From positions 1 through 64,000 of the forward strand of contig DASUEU010000085.1 of NCBI GenBank assembly GCA_036274895.1: a DNA stretch of 64,000 bases, written 5' to 3'. The position numbers and the translations under genes were made by a program. This document shows, piece after piece, positions 20,006 to 29,185 of this stretch. Below the pieces are notes generated by a model. It searched no databases. It saw only the letters and a program-made list of their open reading frames with translations, and was not told the origin of the DNA. This DNA comes from CALMKX01 sp036274895 (GTDB lineage: Bacteria; Acidobacteriota; Thermoanaerobaculia; Multivoradales; SZUA-115). Every line of letters starts with the position of its first letter. Within the stretch, counting starts at the first letter, position 1.

Positions 20006-21421
20006 CTAAACGGTTCGGGAGTACTGCGGCGCGGTGCCCGACGCGGAGCGGCCGAGGTAGGCGTCGAAGCACATCGCCACGTTGCGCACCAGGGGGCGCC
20101 CGGCCGGGGTCACCGCGAAGCCATGGGGTGTGCTCTCGATCAGCCCATCGGCTTCGAGAGGCTCGAGGGCGGCGAGCTCGCGCTCAAAGTGGCGATCGAA
20201 ATCGAGGTTCCAGCGCTCGGCCAGGGCCTGCTTCTCGAGGCCGAAGTGGCAGAGGATGCCGAGGATCACCTCCCGCCGGAGCAGATCCTCCGCGGAGAGC
20301 ACCATGCCTCGGCAGGTGGCGAGCTCGCCGATCTCGAGCCGGGCGTCCCAGGCCGAGAGGTCCTTCTCGTTCTGGGCGTAGCCATCGGCCACCTTGCTGA
20401 TGGAGGAAGCACCGAAGGCGAGCAGGTCCGTCTCGCCGCCGGTCGCGTAGCCCTGGAAGTTGCGCGTCAGGGTCCCTTCCACGAGGGCACGGGCGAGCGG
20501 ATCGCCCGGCTTGGCGAAGTGGTCCATGCCGATCAGCAGATAGCCCGCCCCGCCGAGGACGTCCATGGTCTCCTCGAGCAGCGCGAGCTTGGTCTCCGGT
20601 GAGGGCAGGGCCTCGGCCGGGATCGCTCTTTGGTGCTTGAAGAGGCTGGGCAGGTAGGCGAAATTGAACACCGCCAGCCGGTCTGGAGAAAGGCGCACGA
20701 CCTCCTCGAGGGTGGCCCGGAAGCTCGCCGGCGTCTGGTAGGGCAGGCCATAGATGAGGTCGACGTTGATGCTCCCGATGCCGCGGCGGCGCGCCCCTGT
20801 CATCACCTGCCAGGCGAGCTCCGCCGGCTGCCGGCGGTTGACGGCCGTCTGGACCTCCGGATCCAGGTCCTGGATCCCCATGCTCAGGCGGTTGACCCCG
20901 GCCTCGGCCAGGGCATCCAACTGCTCTTCGGAGGCGTGGCGAGGGTCGACCTCGACGCTGATCTCACAATTCTCGGCGAAGGGGAAGGTGAACCGGAGCC
21001 AGGACATCAGGTCCAAGATCTGGCCCGGGTCGAGGTAGGTCGGTGTGCCGCCTCCCCAATGAACCTGGATAGTCTGACGCTCGGCGCCGCCGGCGAGGAG
21101 CGAGACCTCCTCGATCTCCTGTCGGAGGCGCTCGAGGTACTGCTCGACCCGCTCGCGGTTGCGGGTCACGGCCACGTTGCAGCCGCAGAAGAAACACCGC
21201 TGCTCGCAGAAGGGAATGTGGACGTACAGGGACAGGGGCAGGGGCTTCGCGCGACTTTCGTCGAGCAGTGTGGCGTAGTCGACGGCGTCGAAGCCGGTAT
21301 GGAATTGGGGTGCTGTGGGGTAGGAGGTGTAACGCGGGCCAGGGCGATCGTATTTGGCGATCAGCTCCCGCCGAAAGGGGATGCGGGCTTCCGCGAGCGC
21401 GGTGGTCTCGAGGTCGAGCAC
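20006..21421 (-). CDS. hemN: Oxygen-independent coproporphyrinogen III oxidase HemN
   Basis: Radical-SAM decarboxylase making protoporphyrinogen IX without oxygen. The iron-sulfur motif HIPFCEQRCFFCGCN has the CxxxCxxC spacing plus the extra Cys typical of true HemN. The substrate region YDRPGPRYTSYPTAPQFH lies just before it, and WGGGTPTYLD, MGIQDLDPEVQ and IYGLPYQTPASF follow. A GTG at 21421 gives 471 residues, close to the E. coli enzyme. No ribosome-binding site is seen, but TACACT ends 6 nt upstream, fitting a leaderless transcript. It is divergent from a zinc-ribbon gene and coupled to the next heme gene. Confidence 0.93.
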   Translation of the reverse strand: MLDLETTALAEARIPFRRELIAKYDRPGPRYTSYPTAPQFHTGFDAVDYATLLDESRAKPLPLSLYVHIPFCEQRCFFCGCNVAVTRNRERVEQYLERLRQEIEEVSLLAGGAERQTIQVHWGGGTPTYLDPGQILDLMSWLRFTFPFAENCEISVEVDPRHASEEQLDALAEAGVNRLSMGIQDLDPEVQTAVNRRQPAELAWQVMTGARRRGIGSINVDLIYGLPYQTPASFRATLEEVVRLSPDRLAVFNFAYLPSLFKHQRAIPAEALPSPETKLALLEETMDVLGGAGYLLIGMDHFAKPGDPLARALVEGTLTRNFQGYATGGETDLLAFGASSISKVADGYAQNEKDLSAWDARLEIGELATCRGMVLSAEDLLRREVILGILCHFGLEKQALAERWNLDFDRHFERELAALEPLEADGLIESTPHGFAVTPAGRPLVRNVAMCFDAYLGRSASGTAPQYSRTV

Positions 21422-21532
21422 GAGGAAAGTGTAGCGAGGGTCGCCGAACTGCTCCCCACCCGCCGGGGCGGGTCCTCCCGCCCCACGCGTCGAATCCAGC
21501 AAGGGAGGGCAAACAGCGTTATTCTCCGCGCC

Positions 21533-21700
21533 ATGGCCGCTCCCGAGTACATGATCTGTCTCGAGTGCGAGACGCCCTGCTACACCTTCGAATGGGAAGA
21601 AGGTGAGGTTACCGAAGCGTTCTGTCAGACATGCGCCAACGATGAACCGAGCCAGTTCGTAACGCCGGACGAGTTCGAGGCCCTCTCCTCTGGGCACTAG
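21533..21700 (+). CDS. Zinc-ribbon-like miniprotein (55 aa)
   Basis: The function is not recognised. The product has two Cys pairs, CLECETPC near the start and CQTC in the middle, spaced as in small zinc ribbons. It is strongly acidic (FEWEEGEVTEAF, FVTPDEFEAL). No ribosome-binding site precedes the ATG, but TATTCT ends 7 nt before it, so it may be translated from a leaderless mRNA. It is divergent from hemN and 15 nt upstream of the secreted-protein gene. Reality is supported by the compact Cys pattern and by the position between convergence-free flanks. Confidence 0.7.
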   Translation: MAAPEYMICLECETPCYTFEWEEGEVTEAFCQTCANDEPSQFVTPDEFEALSSGH

Positions 21701-21715
21701 CATCTGGGAGCAGCC

Positions 21716-22591
21716 ATGAGCCGACGCCCCGCCTCATCCCGATACCTCGGGTCTGCCGTTCTCGTGTTCCTGGTCGCCAGCGGCCCGCCCGCCGCCGCCG
21801 ACCGGGTGGAGCTGGCCAACGGCCAGGTCTTCGAGGACGTGGTGGCCGAGGAGATCGGCCATCAGCTGAGGATCCGTCTCGCCATCGGTGAGCTGCGCAT
21901 CCCCCGCTCTCAGGTCGTCAAGGTCACCAAGTCCGAAACCCCTTTCCAGCGCTACGAGATCGAGAAGCAACGGCTCTCTCCCTACCGAGCCGGGGACGCG
22001 GCCGCCTGGCTCGACCTGGCTCGCTTCGCCCTCGACGCCGAGCTCGTGGCCGAGGGCCGTGAGGCGGCCCTGGTCGCCGCCCGTCTCGAGCCCACGTTGC
22101 CGGACCTGGCGCCCGTGCTCGGGACCTTGGGGTACGTGCGCGACCCGGAAGGCGGAGGCTGGATCCCCGAGGCGGACCTCATGGCCCGGCGCGGCCTGAC
22201 CCGCTACGGGGGACGATGGGTCCCCCGGGAAGAGGTCGAAAGGCGGGAGCACCAGTTGGCCCTGGCACGCGAGCAGGAGGCCGCCGCCGCGCGGGAGCGC
22301 CGGCGTGAATTGTGGGCCCTCGACCAGCAGCGGCGCGACCGGGAGCTGGACCTGGCCCACCGAGAGAGAGAGCGGGAACGGGAAGCGGCGCCGCTGATCC
22401 AGATCGACAACAGCGTGCTGACCTTCATCTACAGCTTCCCGAGTCCCTTCGTGATCGCTCCGGTGGCGCCCGGCCCACGGCCTCCTTCGACCGGCGCCGA
22501 GCGGCGTCCCTCGGGAGCCCCGGTGATGGACCTGCTCGAGCGCCAGCCGGGGAGCCTGATCCCGGGCGAGCTTCGCCTCGGCCCGCCCTGA
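21716..22591 (+). CDS. Secreted protein of unknown function
   Basis: The function is not recognised. It is 291 residues with a Sec signal peptide (YLGSAVLVFLVASGPPAAA). Next comes a short domain RVELANGQVFEDVVAEE that resembles the small beta-barrel found at the start of many periplasmic proteins, then a helical part that may be TPR-like (about residues 80-135). Two repeats carry a Gly-Trp motif (EGGGWIPEADL and YGGRWVPREEV). A highly charged helix rich in Arg and Glu (about 175-225) and a Pro-rich tail follow. GGGAG precedes the ATG. It probably forms a transcript with the miniprotein upstream and possibly the ketosynthase pair downstream. Confidence 0.75.
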   Translation: MSRRPASSRYLGSAVLVFLVASGPPAAADRVELANGQVFEDVVAEEIGHQLRIRLAIGELRIPRSQVVKVTKSETPFQRYEIEKQRLSPYRAGDAAAWLDLARFALDAELVAEGREAALVAARLEPTLPDLAPVLGTLGYVRDPEGGGWIPEADLMARRGLTRYGGRWVPREEVERREHQLALAREQEAAAARERRRELWALDQQRRDRELDLAHREREREREAAPLIQIDNSVLTFIYSFPSPFVIAPVAPGPRPPSTGAERRPSGAPVMDLLERQPGSLIPGELRLGPP

Positions 22592-22639
22592 GGTCGGGCC
22601 ACTGCCGTTATAGACTCTCGCTCCCCTTCGGGAGGGGTT

Positions 22640-23866
22640 GTGCCTTCGTTCTCTGATTGTCCCATCGTCGTCACCGGCCTCGGCGCCGTGACCGCCATCG
22701 GCGCCGGTCGCGAGGCTTTCTGGCAGGGCCTGATCGAGGGCAAGAGCGGCATCCGCCCGCTCGAGCTCTTCGATCCTGCTGCCTACCGCACCCAGACCGC
22801 GGCCTGGATCGACGAGGCCGCGCTCGACCTCTCCTTCCTCGGCCCCCGCGACCGCCAGCGCACCTCGCGCGCCGACCGTTTCGCCCTGGCCGCCACCCGC
22901 GAGGCGATCGCCGACGCCGGCCTCGAGCTCGGCAGCCTGCCGCCGGAGCGTCTGGCGGTGGTGCTCGGCTCGGGGGCCGGCGGCCTGATCGAGGCCGAGG
23001 AGTGGTTCGGCAAGGTCGCCCTGTCGGGCCGGCTGGGCCAGGTCCGCGAGATCCTCGCCCACGGTCCCGACCTGGTGACCAATCGGGTCGCCTCCTGGCT
23101 GGGCGCCCGCGGCATCCGCTCGACGGTGGTCACCGCCTGCTCGAGCTCGACCCTCTCCGTCGGCCAGGCCGCCGACCTGCTGCGCGCCGGTCTCGCCGAC
23201 GTGGTGGTCACCGGCGGCAGCGACAGCCTGGCGCGCCTGACCTACGGCGGCTTCAACTCCCTGCGCGCCGTGGACCCCGATCCGTGCCGGCCCTTCGACC
23301 GCGAGCGCAAGGGCCTGTCGGTCGGTGAGGGGGCGGGCATCCTGGTGCTCGAGCGCGAGGTCGACGCCCGCCGCCGCGGCGCCCGCTGGTACTGCCGGGT
23401 CGCCGGCTACGGCAGCACCTCGGACGCCTACCACATGACCGCGCCGGAGCCGAGCGGCGCGGCCGGCGCACGGGCCTTGACCTCGGCCCTCGAGAGCGCC
23501 GGGATCGACGCCTCCGCGGTCGACTACGTCAACGCCCACGGCACCGCCACGCCCCACAACGATCGCGCCGAGGCCGCCGCTTTGCACCACGTCTTCGGGG
23601 CTCGCGCCGCCCGCCTGCCGACCAGCTCGATCAAGTCGATGATCGGACATTGCCTCTGCTCGGCCGGAGCCGTGGAGGCAGTGGCCACCTGCCTGACCGT
23701 CCAGCGGGGAGTGCTGCCCCCGACCCTGCGCTGGGAGAGCCCCGATCCCGAGTGCCCCCTCGACGTGGTGCCGAACGTGGCCCGCGAGCAGGAAGTGCGG
23801 GTCGCCCTGTCGAGCTCCTTCGCCTTCGGCGGCAACAGCGCCTGTCTGGTGCTCAGCGCGGAATGA
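22640..23866 (+). CDS. Beta-ketoacyl synthase, catalytically complete (KS-alpha of a pair)
   Basis: A FabF-type condensing enzyme of 408 residues. The Cys-His-His triad is present: Cys167 in VVTACSSSTLS, His300 in NAHGTATPHND, and His337 in KSMIGHCLCSAGAVEA. The C-terminal FAFGGNSACLVL loop is also normal. The start is a GTG with GGAGG a few nt upstream. It overlaps the next gene by ATGA, and that gene is a related protein lacking all three catalytic residues, so this is the active half of a ketosynthase/chain-length-factor-like heterodimer. The product is unknown; no acyl carrier protein, ketoreductase or dehydratase gene is adjacent. Confidence 0.9.
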   Translation: MPSFSDCPIVVTGLGAVTAIGAGREAFWQGLIEGKSGIRPLELFDPAAYRTQTAAWIDEAALDLSFLGPRDRQRTSRADRFALAATREAIADAGLELGSLPPERLAVVLGSGAGGLIEAEEWFGKVALSGRLGQVREILAHGPDLVTNRVASWLGARGIRSTVVTACSSSTLSVGQAADLLRAGLADVVVTGGSDSLARLTYGGFNSLRAVDPDPCRPFDRERKGLSVGEGAGILVLEREVDARRRGARWYCRVAGYGSTSDAYHMTAPEPSGAAGARALTSALESAGIDASAVDYVNAHGTATPHNDRAEAAALHHVFGARAARLPTSSIKSMIGHCLCSAGAVEAVATCLTVQRGVLPPTLRWESPDPECPLDVVPNVAREQEVRVALSSSFAFGGNSACLVLSAE

Positions 23867-25035
23867 GACCGCTCGCCGTCACCGGCGTCGGCATCGTCTC
23901 CCCCCTGGGGAGCGAGCCCTGTGCCGTGCTCGCCGCTCTGGACCAGGGCCAGAAGGGCCTCGTCGCGGTCCGTGACGCTCCCCTGGCCGGCTCCGGCTGG
24001 GCCGGCCGGGTGGTGGACTTCGACCCCGGTCCGGTGATCCCGCCGATGCGCGCTCGTCGCCTCGACCGGGCGAGCCAGTTCGCGGTGGTCGCGGCCCATC
24101 GGGCCCTTTCGGCGGCCGGGCTCCTAGGCGAGGAGAGGCTGCGCCGCGGCTTGGGAGTGGTGATGGGCACCTCGAGCGCCGGCTCGGGGCCCCTGACGGT
24201 CTTCCTCGAAGCCCTCTACCGGCAATCGCCCGAGGCCGCTCCCCCTTTCGAGTTCCCCAACACGGTGGCCAACGCCCCGGCCAGCCACGTCTCGATTGAG
24301 CTCAAGCTCGAGGGCCCCAACACCACCCTGGCGCACAGCGAAGCGGTGACGGGGATGGCCCTGGTGCTCGGCCGCCAGATGATCGAGGACGGTCGGGTGA
24401 CGGCCGCGCTAGTCGGCGCGGTCGACGAGTGGAACCCCTACTACCAGCTGGGCTACGAGCAGATCGGCGCGCTGCGCGGCCAGGTCGAAGGCGGGGGCGG
24501 TTCCCTGCTCTCGGAGGGGGCCACGGAGCTGGTGATCGAGCCCGCCGATGCGGCCGAGGCCCGGGGCGCCAGGGTCCTGGCGCGCATCCTCGGCGTCGGG
24601 GTCGCCTCGGCGGCCGGAGAGCCCTACCGCTGGCTGCCGGACGCGGGCGCTCTGGCCCAAGCCATCCGCGGCGCCCTCGCCGAGGCCGGGATGCCTGCCG
24701 AGGCCGTGGGGTCGGTCTTCCTCGCCGCCAACGGAGTCGAGGCGATGGAGCGCGCGGAGGCCGAAGCGCTGGCCGCGGTCTTCGGCGCCGGCCCTCTCGC
24801 CGCCACCGGGATCAAAGGCGCCGTGGGGGAACGCTCCACCAGCGGCGCGCTCGGCGTGGCGGTGGCGGCCCTCTGCCGCGCCCGCCACCGCCTGCCCCCC
24901 TACGCCGGCGGCTCCCTGGCCTCCTGGCCGGCGCCGGTGCGCCTGCTGGCGGCACCTGGCGAGCTGCCGCCCGGCGCCACTCTGGTGCTGCTCTACGGCT
25001 TCGGCGGCAACTACGCGGCGGTGATCTTGTCGTAG
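23863..25035 (+). CDS. Catalytically dead ketosynthase, chain-length-factor-like (KS-beta)
   Basis: A thiolase-fold protein of 390 residues, homologous to the preceding KS. The nucleophile region reads TTLAHSEAVTG with no Cys, the first His motif is ANGVEAME (Asn for His), and the second is KGAVGERSTSGALG (Glu for His). The fold-defining ends (LAVTGVGIVSPLGS and LYGFGGNYAAVIL) are kept. This is the pattern of chain-length factors in type II polyketide, aryl-polyene and related systems. The 4-nt overlap supports equimolar expression with the active partner. The stop codon lies in a palindromic repeat shared with the convergent kinase gene. Confidence 0.85.
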   Translation: MRPLAVTGVGIVSPLGSEPCAVLAALDQGQKGLVAVRDAPLAGSGWAGRVVDFDPGPVIPPMRARRLDRASQFAVVAAHRALSAAGLLGEERLRRGLGVVMGTSSAGSGPLTVFLEALYRQSPEAAPPFEFPNTVANAPASHVSIELKLEGPNTTLAHSEAVTGMALVLGRQMIEDGRVTAALVGAVDEWNPYYQLGYEQIGALRGQVEGGGGSLLSEGATELVIEPADAAEARGARVLARILGVGVASAAGEPYRWLPDAGALAQAIRGALAEAGMPAEAVGSVFLAANGVEAMERAEAEALAAVFGAGPLAATGIKGAVGERSTSGALGVAVAALCRARHRLPPYAGGSLASWPAPVRLLAAPGELPPGATLVLLYGFGGNYAAVILS

Positions 25036-25062
25036 GGCCGACCGACGTGCCGGCCCCCCCTA
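25032..25062. repeat. REP-like imperfect palindrome at convergent gene ends
   Basis: An imperfect inverted repeat starts GTAGGGCCGACCG and ends CCGGCCCCCCCTA around ACGT. It contains the TAG stop of the chain-length-factor-like gene and touches the stop of the convergent histidine kinase. It is a degenerate member of the GTAGGGGC-ended palindrome family seen elsewhere in the window. Confidence 0.55.
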
Positions 25063-26442
25063 TGCCCGGGTGATCGTCATCTCGCGGGTGGGGCTCGCCT
25101 TCCTCGCCGGCATGGTCTCGACCGGCAGCGACACCGTGACCTTGGTCCCTTCGCCGGGTCGGCTGTCCAGGGAAAGCTCCGCCCCGTGGGCCTGCGCGAT
25201 GCGCTCGACCACCGCCAGACCCAGCCCGGTGCCGCCCTTGCGCGTCGAGTAGAAGGCGTCGAAGATCCGCCGCTGCTCTTCCTCGGCGATGCCCACGCCG
25301 TTGTCCTCGACCTCGAGCAGGGCCCGATCGCCCCTCACGGCCGCGCGCAGGGTGATCGCCGAGGAGCGCTGGGTGCCTTCGGTGGCGGCCAGGGCGTTCT
25401 GCACCAGGTTCAACAACAGCTGGGTGATCTGCTCGACGTCGACCTTCACCTTGACGCCGGCCGCCTGGTCGACGATCGAGACCAGGGCGCCGCGGGCACG
25501 GATCTCTCCCGACAGCACGTCGCGGACGCGCTCGAGAAGGGCGGCGGGGCTCATCTCCACTCGGTCCAGGGGGCGCGGCTTGGCGAAGAGCAGGAAGTCG
25601 GTGACCAGGCGCTCGAGGCGGCGGATCTCCTGGTGGGTGATCTGGAACAGCCGGCGGTTGGTGGTACCGCCACTCGAGCTGCCGAGATCCTCCTCGAGCA
25701 TCTGCATGTTGAGGTTCAAGGAGTTGAGGGGGCTGCGGATCTCGTGCGCCAGGCCGGCGGCGAGAGTGCCGACGTAGGCCATGCGGTCGGCCTGGCGGGC
25801 CCGCTCCTCGAGCCGGCGTGCCCGCCGGGCCAGGATGCCGATGACAAAGTAGGCGGAGACCAGCACCAGCAGGCTCACCACGGCGATCCGCGACGCCTGG
25901 CGCACCAGATCCTGGCGCAGCACCTCGGCGCGCTGGCGGACCTTGGTGGGAGACAGCCCGATGCGCAGGGTCCCGAGCTTGCCGATCGCCTCGGAGACCA
26001 CGAAGCCCGGCTCGGTGGCGGCGCCGATCGGCTGCGCCAGGGCCTCGGCTGGCAGCTCCCTGGGCCGGTCCGGGGCCTCCGCCGCGCTCTCGGTCTTGTC
26101 GGGGGAGCGGTAGATCAGGCTGCCGTCGACGTCGAAGATCTCGACGTTCTCGACCAGGTCGCGGCGCGCCAGGTCGCCATCGATGAACTGCTGGATCTCG
26201 CGCTCATGGGCGAGGATCAGCAACAGGTCCCGGTTCTCGGCGTCCTCGATGCCTGCCCGTCGCGCGATGCGCTCGGCGAGGTCCTTGGCCTCGACGCGGG
26301 TCTCGAGCAGGGCCCGCTCCACCTCGCGCTGGGACAGGCTCTGGAAGATCAGCCACGACAGCAGCAGGATCTGGGCGAGGACGAAGACGCCGAGGGCGAC
26401 CAAGGCGACGATCAACGAGCGGGACGAGCCGCGAGGCCGCAT
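25060..26442 (-). CDS. Membrane sensor histidine kinase
   Basis: A 460-residue kinase. Transmembrane segments are at about residues 9-34 and 186-205, flanking a periplasmic sensor domain of about 150 residues. In the cytoplasm the dimerisation motif LAAGLAHEIRSPLNSL places the phospho-accepting His at 233. N box NLVQNALAA, G1 VEDNGVGI, F box and G2 GGTGLGLAVV are all present. No partner response regulator is adjacent. ATG at 26442 is preceded by TATCCT ending 7 nt before it and by no Shine-Dalgarno, so it may be leaderless. The gene is divergent from the peptide-binding protein gene by 74 nt, which might link sensing to peptide uptake. Confidence 0.92.
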   Translation of the reverse strand: MRPRGSSRSLIVALVALGVFVLAQILLLSWLIFQSLSQREVERALLETRVEAKDLAERIARRAGIEDAENRDLLLILAHEREIQQFIDGDLARRDLVENVEIFDVDGSLIYRSPDKTESAAEAPDRPRELPAEALAQPIGAATEPGFVVSEAIGKLGTLRIGLSPTKVRQRAEVLRQDLVRQASRIAVVSLLVLVSAYFVIGILARRARRLEERARQADRMAYVGTLAAGLAHEIRSPLNSLNLNMQMLEEDLGSSSGGTTNRRLFQITHQEIRRLERLVTDFLLFAKPRPLDRVEMSPAALLERVRDVLSGEIRARGALVSIVDQAAGVKVKVDVEQITQLLLNLVQNALAATEGTQRSSAITLRAAVRGDRALLEVEDNGVGIAEEEQRRIFDAFYSTRKGGTGLGLAVVERIAQAHGAELSLDSRPGEGTKVTVSLPVETMPARKASPTREMTITRA

Positions 26443-26516
26443 CCCGGCAAGGATACAACGCGCCCGGGTCTTCCCCCGCCGATCCCAGCGCGCCCCGCGT
26501 GATAGATTTTTCGTCA

Positions 26517-28166
26517 ATGGCGACCAGGTTCCGTCCGACCCCGATCACGCTCCTGGCGGTGATCCCGGTGCTGGCCTCTGTCGTCGGAGCGTGCGGTCGC
26601 GGAGGGCCCGAGGCCGCTGCGGGGGACGCCGCCGGCACGCCTCGACGGGGTGGCACGGCGGTGGTGGCCATCGGCGCCGACCTGCCTTCCTACAATCCCT
26701 ACATCAGCGTCACCACCTCGACGGTGGTCGAGATGTCGACTCTGCTGTTCCTGCACCTGGTCGAGGAGCAGGCCGACTACACCGACCATCCGCCGACCTT
26801 CCGGCCCTGTCTGGCCGAGTCCTGGGAAAGCGCTCCGGACGGCAAGACCCTCACCTTCCACTTGAACCCGAAGGCTTTGTGGAGCGACGGCGTGCCGGTG
26901 ACGGCCGAGGACGTGCGCTTCACCTGGCAGGCCCAGACCAACCCCGACGTGGCCTGGGATTCGGCGCACTACAAGGACGACATCACCGACGTCGAGGTCG
27001 TCGATCCCCACACGGTGCGCTTCCACTTCACCGGGCCCTCGCCGCTGCGCATCCTGCAGGTCAACGAGGGACCGATCATCCCCAAGCACGTCTGGGGCGA
27101 GCGGCCTTTCGCCCAGTGGCGCGACGACGACGGCTGGTTCGGCCAGCGCATGGTCGGCTCGGGACCGTTCCTGCTCCAGCGGCGGGTGCCTCAGCAAGAG
27201 CTGGTGCTGGTGCGCAACGAGCGCTACCTGGAACCAGGCAAGCCCTACCTGGACCGGCTGGTAGTGCGCATCATCCCGGACGTCTCGAGCATGGTGGCGG
27301 CTTTCCTCGCCGGGGGCACCGACGCCGTCTTCGGCCTGTCGATGAGCGACATCGGGCGGGTCGAGGGCAGCGGACACGGCCGGGTCGTGTCCTGGTGGGG
27401 GCGAGGCCAGAACTTCGTGGCCTGGAACCACCGGCGCCCGTTGTTCCGTTCGGTGAACGTACGGCGGGCCCTGACCATGGCGATCGACCGCCAGGGCATC
27501 ACCGAGACCCTCTACGGCGCCTACGGTCGCATTGCGGCCACGCCGGTGGTCTCGGACGTCTGGGCCAGTGATCGCTCGATCCAGCCTTTGCCCTACGACC
27601 CCGAGGAGGCCCGCCGCCTGCTCGCCGCCGAGGGCTTCCGTGACGCCGACGGCGACGGCATCCTGGAGCGAGGGGGCAAGAAGCTCTCCTTCGACCTCTC
27701 CACCAACGCCGGCAACCCGCAGCGCGCGAGTTCCCTGGTGATGATCCAGGAGCAGCTGCGGCGGGTGGGCGTCGACGCCCGGCCGCGCTTCGTCGCCTTC
27801 AATCCCCTGATGGAGCAGGCCGATCGCGGAGACTTCGACGCCATCCTGATGCGCTGGTCCATGCCCACGGACATGGATCTCTCCTTCGCCTTCGCCACCG
27901 AGTCGATCGGCAGTGGCTCGAACGTCTTCGGCTACTCCCGGCCGGACCTCGACCGTCTGCTCGCCGAGACCCGCGAGGCGACCACCACCGAGGGCTTCGC
28001 CCGCGGTCTCGCCGAGGTCCAGCGCATCATCCATCAGGATCAGCCGGCCACCTACCTCTACGAGTCGAAGGATCTGGCAGCCATCTCGACGCGGCTCCAG
28101 GGGGCCGCGCCGAACTCCCTGCGGCGCCTGTGGCACGCCTGGGAGTGGTGGCTCGCCGAGCCTTGA
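26517..28166 (+). CDS. Peptide/oligopeptide ABC transporter, substrate-binding lipoprotein (SBP family 5)
   Basis: Binds peptides or similar ligands outside the inner membrane. A hydrophobic leader ends VLASVVGAC, giving a plausible lipobox with Cys26. The mature protein has the family 5 signature LAESWESAPDGKTLTFHL and KALWSDGVPVTAEDV, and later FRSVNVRRALTMAIDRQGI. Length (549 aa) is normal. ATG at 26517 is used; TGATAGATT, an extended -10, ends 8 nt before it and no ribosome-binding site is seen. Two permease genes follow. ATPase genes of the transporter are not in the cluster. Confidence 0.92.
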   Translation: MATRFRPTPITLLAVIPVLASVVGACGRGGPEAAAGDAAGTPRRGGTAVVAIGADLPSYNPYISVTTSTVVEMSTLLFLHLVEEQADYTDHPPTFRPCLAESWESAPDGKTLTFHLNPKALWSDGVPVTAEDVRFTWQAQTNPDVAWDSAHYKDDITDVEVVDPHTVRFHFTGPSPLRILQVNEGPIIPKHVWGERPFAQWRDDDGWFGQRMVGSGPFLLQRRVPQQELVLVRNERYLEPGKPYLDRLVVRIIPDVSSMVAAFLAGGTDAVFGLSMSDIGRVEGSGHGRVVSWWGRGQNFVAWNHRRPLFRSVNVRRALTMAIDRQGITETLYGAYGRIAATPVVSDVWASDRSIQPLPYDPEEARRLLAAEGFRDADGDGILERGGKKLSFDLSTNAGNPQRASSLVMIQEQLRRVGVDARPRFVAFNPLMEQADRGDFDAILMRWSMPTDMDLSFAFATESIGSGSNVFGYSRPDLDRLLAETREATTTEGFARGLAEVQRIIHQDQPATYLYESKDLAAISTRLQGAAPNSLRRLWHAWEWWLAEP

Positions 28167-28216
28167 GTCAGGCCATGGCGAGCTCGCCCGCCTCGGCTCG
28201 CGGGGGCTGGTGAGGG

Positions 28217-29185
28217 ATGCGCGCGGGCTCCCTCCTGCGCCGGGCGGTGTCGTCCCTGGTCCTGGTCTGGCTGCTGCTGACCGTCGTCTTCTTCCTCCTC
28301 CACGCCGCGCCGGGCAAACCCTCGGCCCTGCTCGCGACCTCCGGCCTGTCTCCCGAGCAGCGAGCTGGCATCGAGCGCGCCTACGGCCTCGACCGCTCCT
28401 TGCCCGAGCAGTACCTGCGTTGGCTGGGTGCGATCGTCCTCGACGGCAATTGGGGGGTGTCCTTCACGCACCGGCGGCCGGTCCTGGAGCTGCTGGTCGA
28501 GGCGTTCCCGGCCACCGCCTTGCTCTCGCTCTCGGCGCTGCTCTTCCATCTCCTGGCGAGCGTCGGTGGCGCCTTGCTCGCCGCTCGGCGCAAGGGCTCT
28601 TGGCTCGATCGCGGCGTCCAGACGGTTTCGCTCCTCGGCTTCTCCTTGCCGGTGTTCTGGCTCGGCTTGATGGCCATCCTGGTCTTCGCCTCCTGGTGGC
28701 CACTCTTCCCCACCGGCCATCTGCGCTCCCCGGGGGCGAGCGGCGGCGGCCTCTCGGGCCTGGCGGACGTGGCCTGGCACTTGATCCTGCCGTCGCTGGT
28801 GCTGGGTGGCGCTTCCTGCGGCGGCACCCTGCGGCTGGTACGGGCCAGCCTGATCGACGCCCTCGACCAGGACTACGTGCGGGCTGCCCGGGCCAAGGGC
28901 GTGAGCCAGCGCCGGGTGCTCACCGTCCATGCCCTGAGAAACGCCCTCCCTGGTCTCGCCCAGGTGGTGGGAATGGCCTTGCCGGCCCTGCTCAACGGCT
29001 CGCTGGTGATCGAGGTGATCTTCTCCTGGCCCGGCGTCGGGCGCCTCCTTTTCGAGGCGATCCAATCGTCCGACTACCCCCTGGTGCTCGCCGGCACCGC
29101 CCTGTCGGGAGTGCTGGTCGTTCTCGGCTCCTTCCTCGCCGACCTGGCCCACGCCTGGGTCGATCCCCGGGTGCGCGATGCCTGA
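28217..29185 (+). CDS. Peptide ABC transporter permease, DppB/OppB type
   Basis: An inner-membrane permease of 322 residues with about six hydrophobic segments. N-terminal SLVLVWLLLTVVFFLLHAAPG and the following extracytoplasmic GLDRSLPEQYLRWLGAI are typical of DppB. The EAA loop reads DYVRAARAKGVSQRRVL, where the ATPase docks. It overlaps the next permease by 8 nt. Upstream is the binding protein. Together they form an importer core. Confidence 0.92.
   Translation: MRAGSLLRRAVSSLVLVWLLLTVVFFLLHAAPGKPSALLATSGLSPEQRAGIERAYGLDRSLPEQYLRWLGAIVLDGNWGVSFTHRRPVLELLVEAFPATALLSLSALLFHLLASVGGALLAARRKGSWLDRGVQTVSLLGFSLPVFWLGLMAILVFASWWPLFPTGHLRSPGASGGGLSGLADVAWHLILPSLVLGGASCGGTLRLVRASLIDALDQDYVRAARAKGVSQRRVLTVHALRNALPGLAQVVGMALPALLNGSLVIEVIFSWPGVGRLLFEAIQSSDYPLVLAGTALSGVLVVLGSFLADLAHAWVDPRVRDA

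Noticed and set aside
20630..21700. 356-codon plus-strand frame opposite hemN
   Set aside because: All but the last 55 codons are antisense to hemN; only the zinc-ribbon part was kept.
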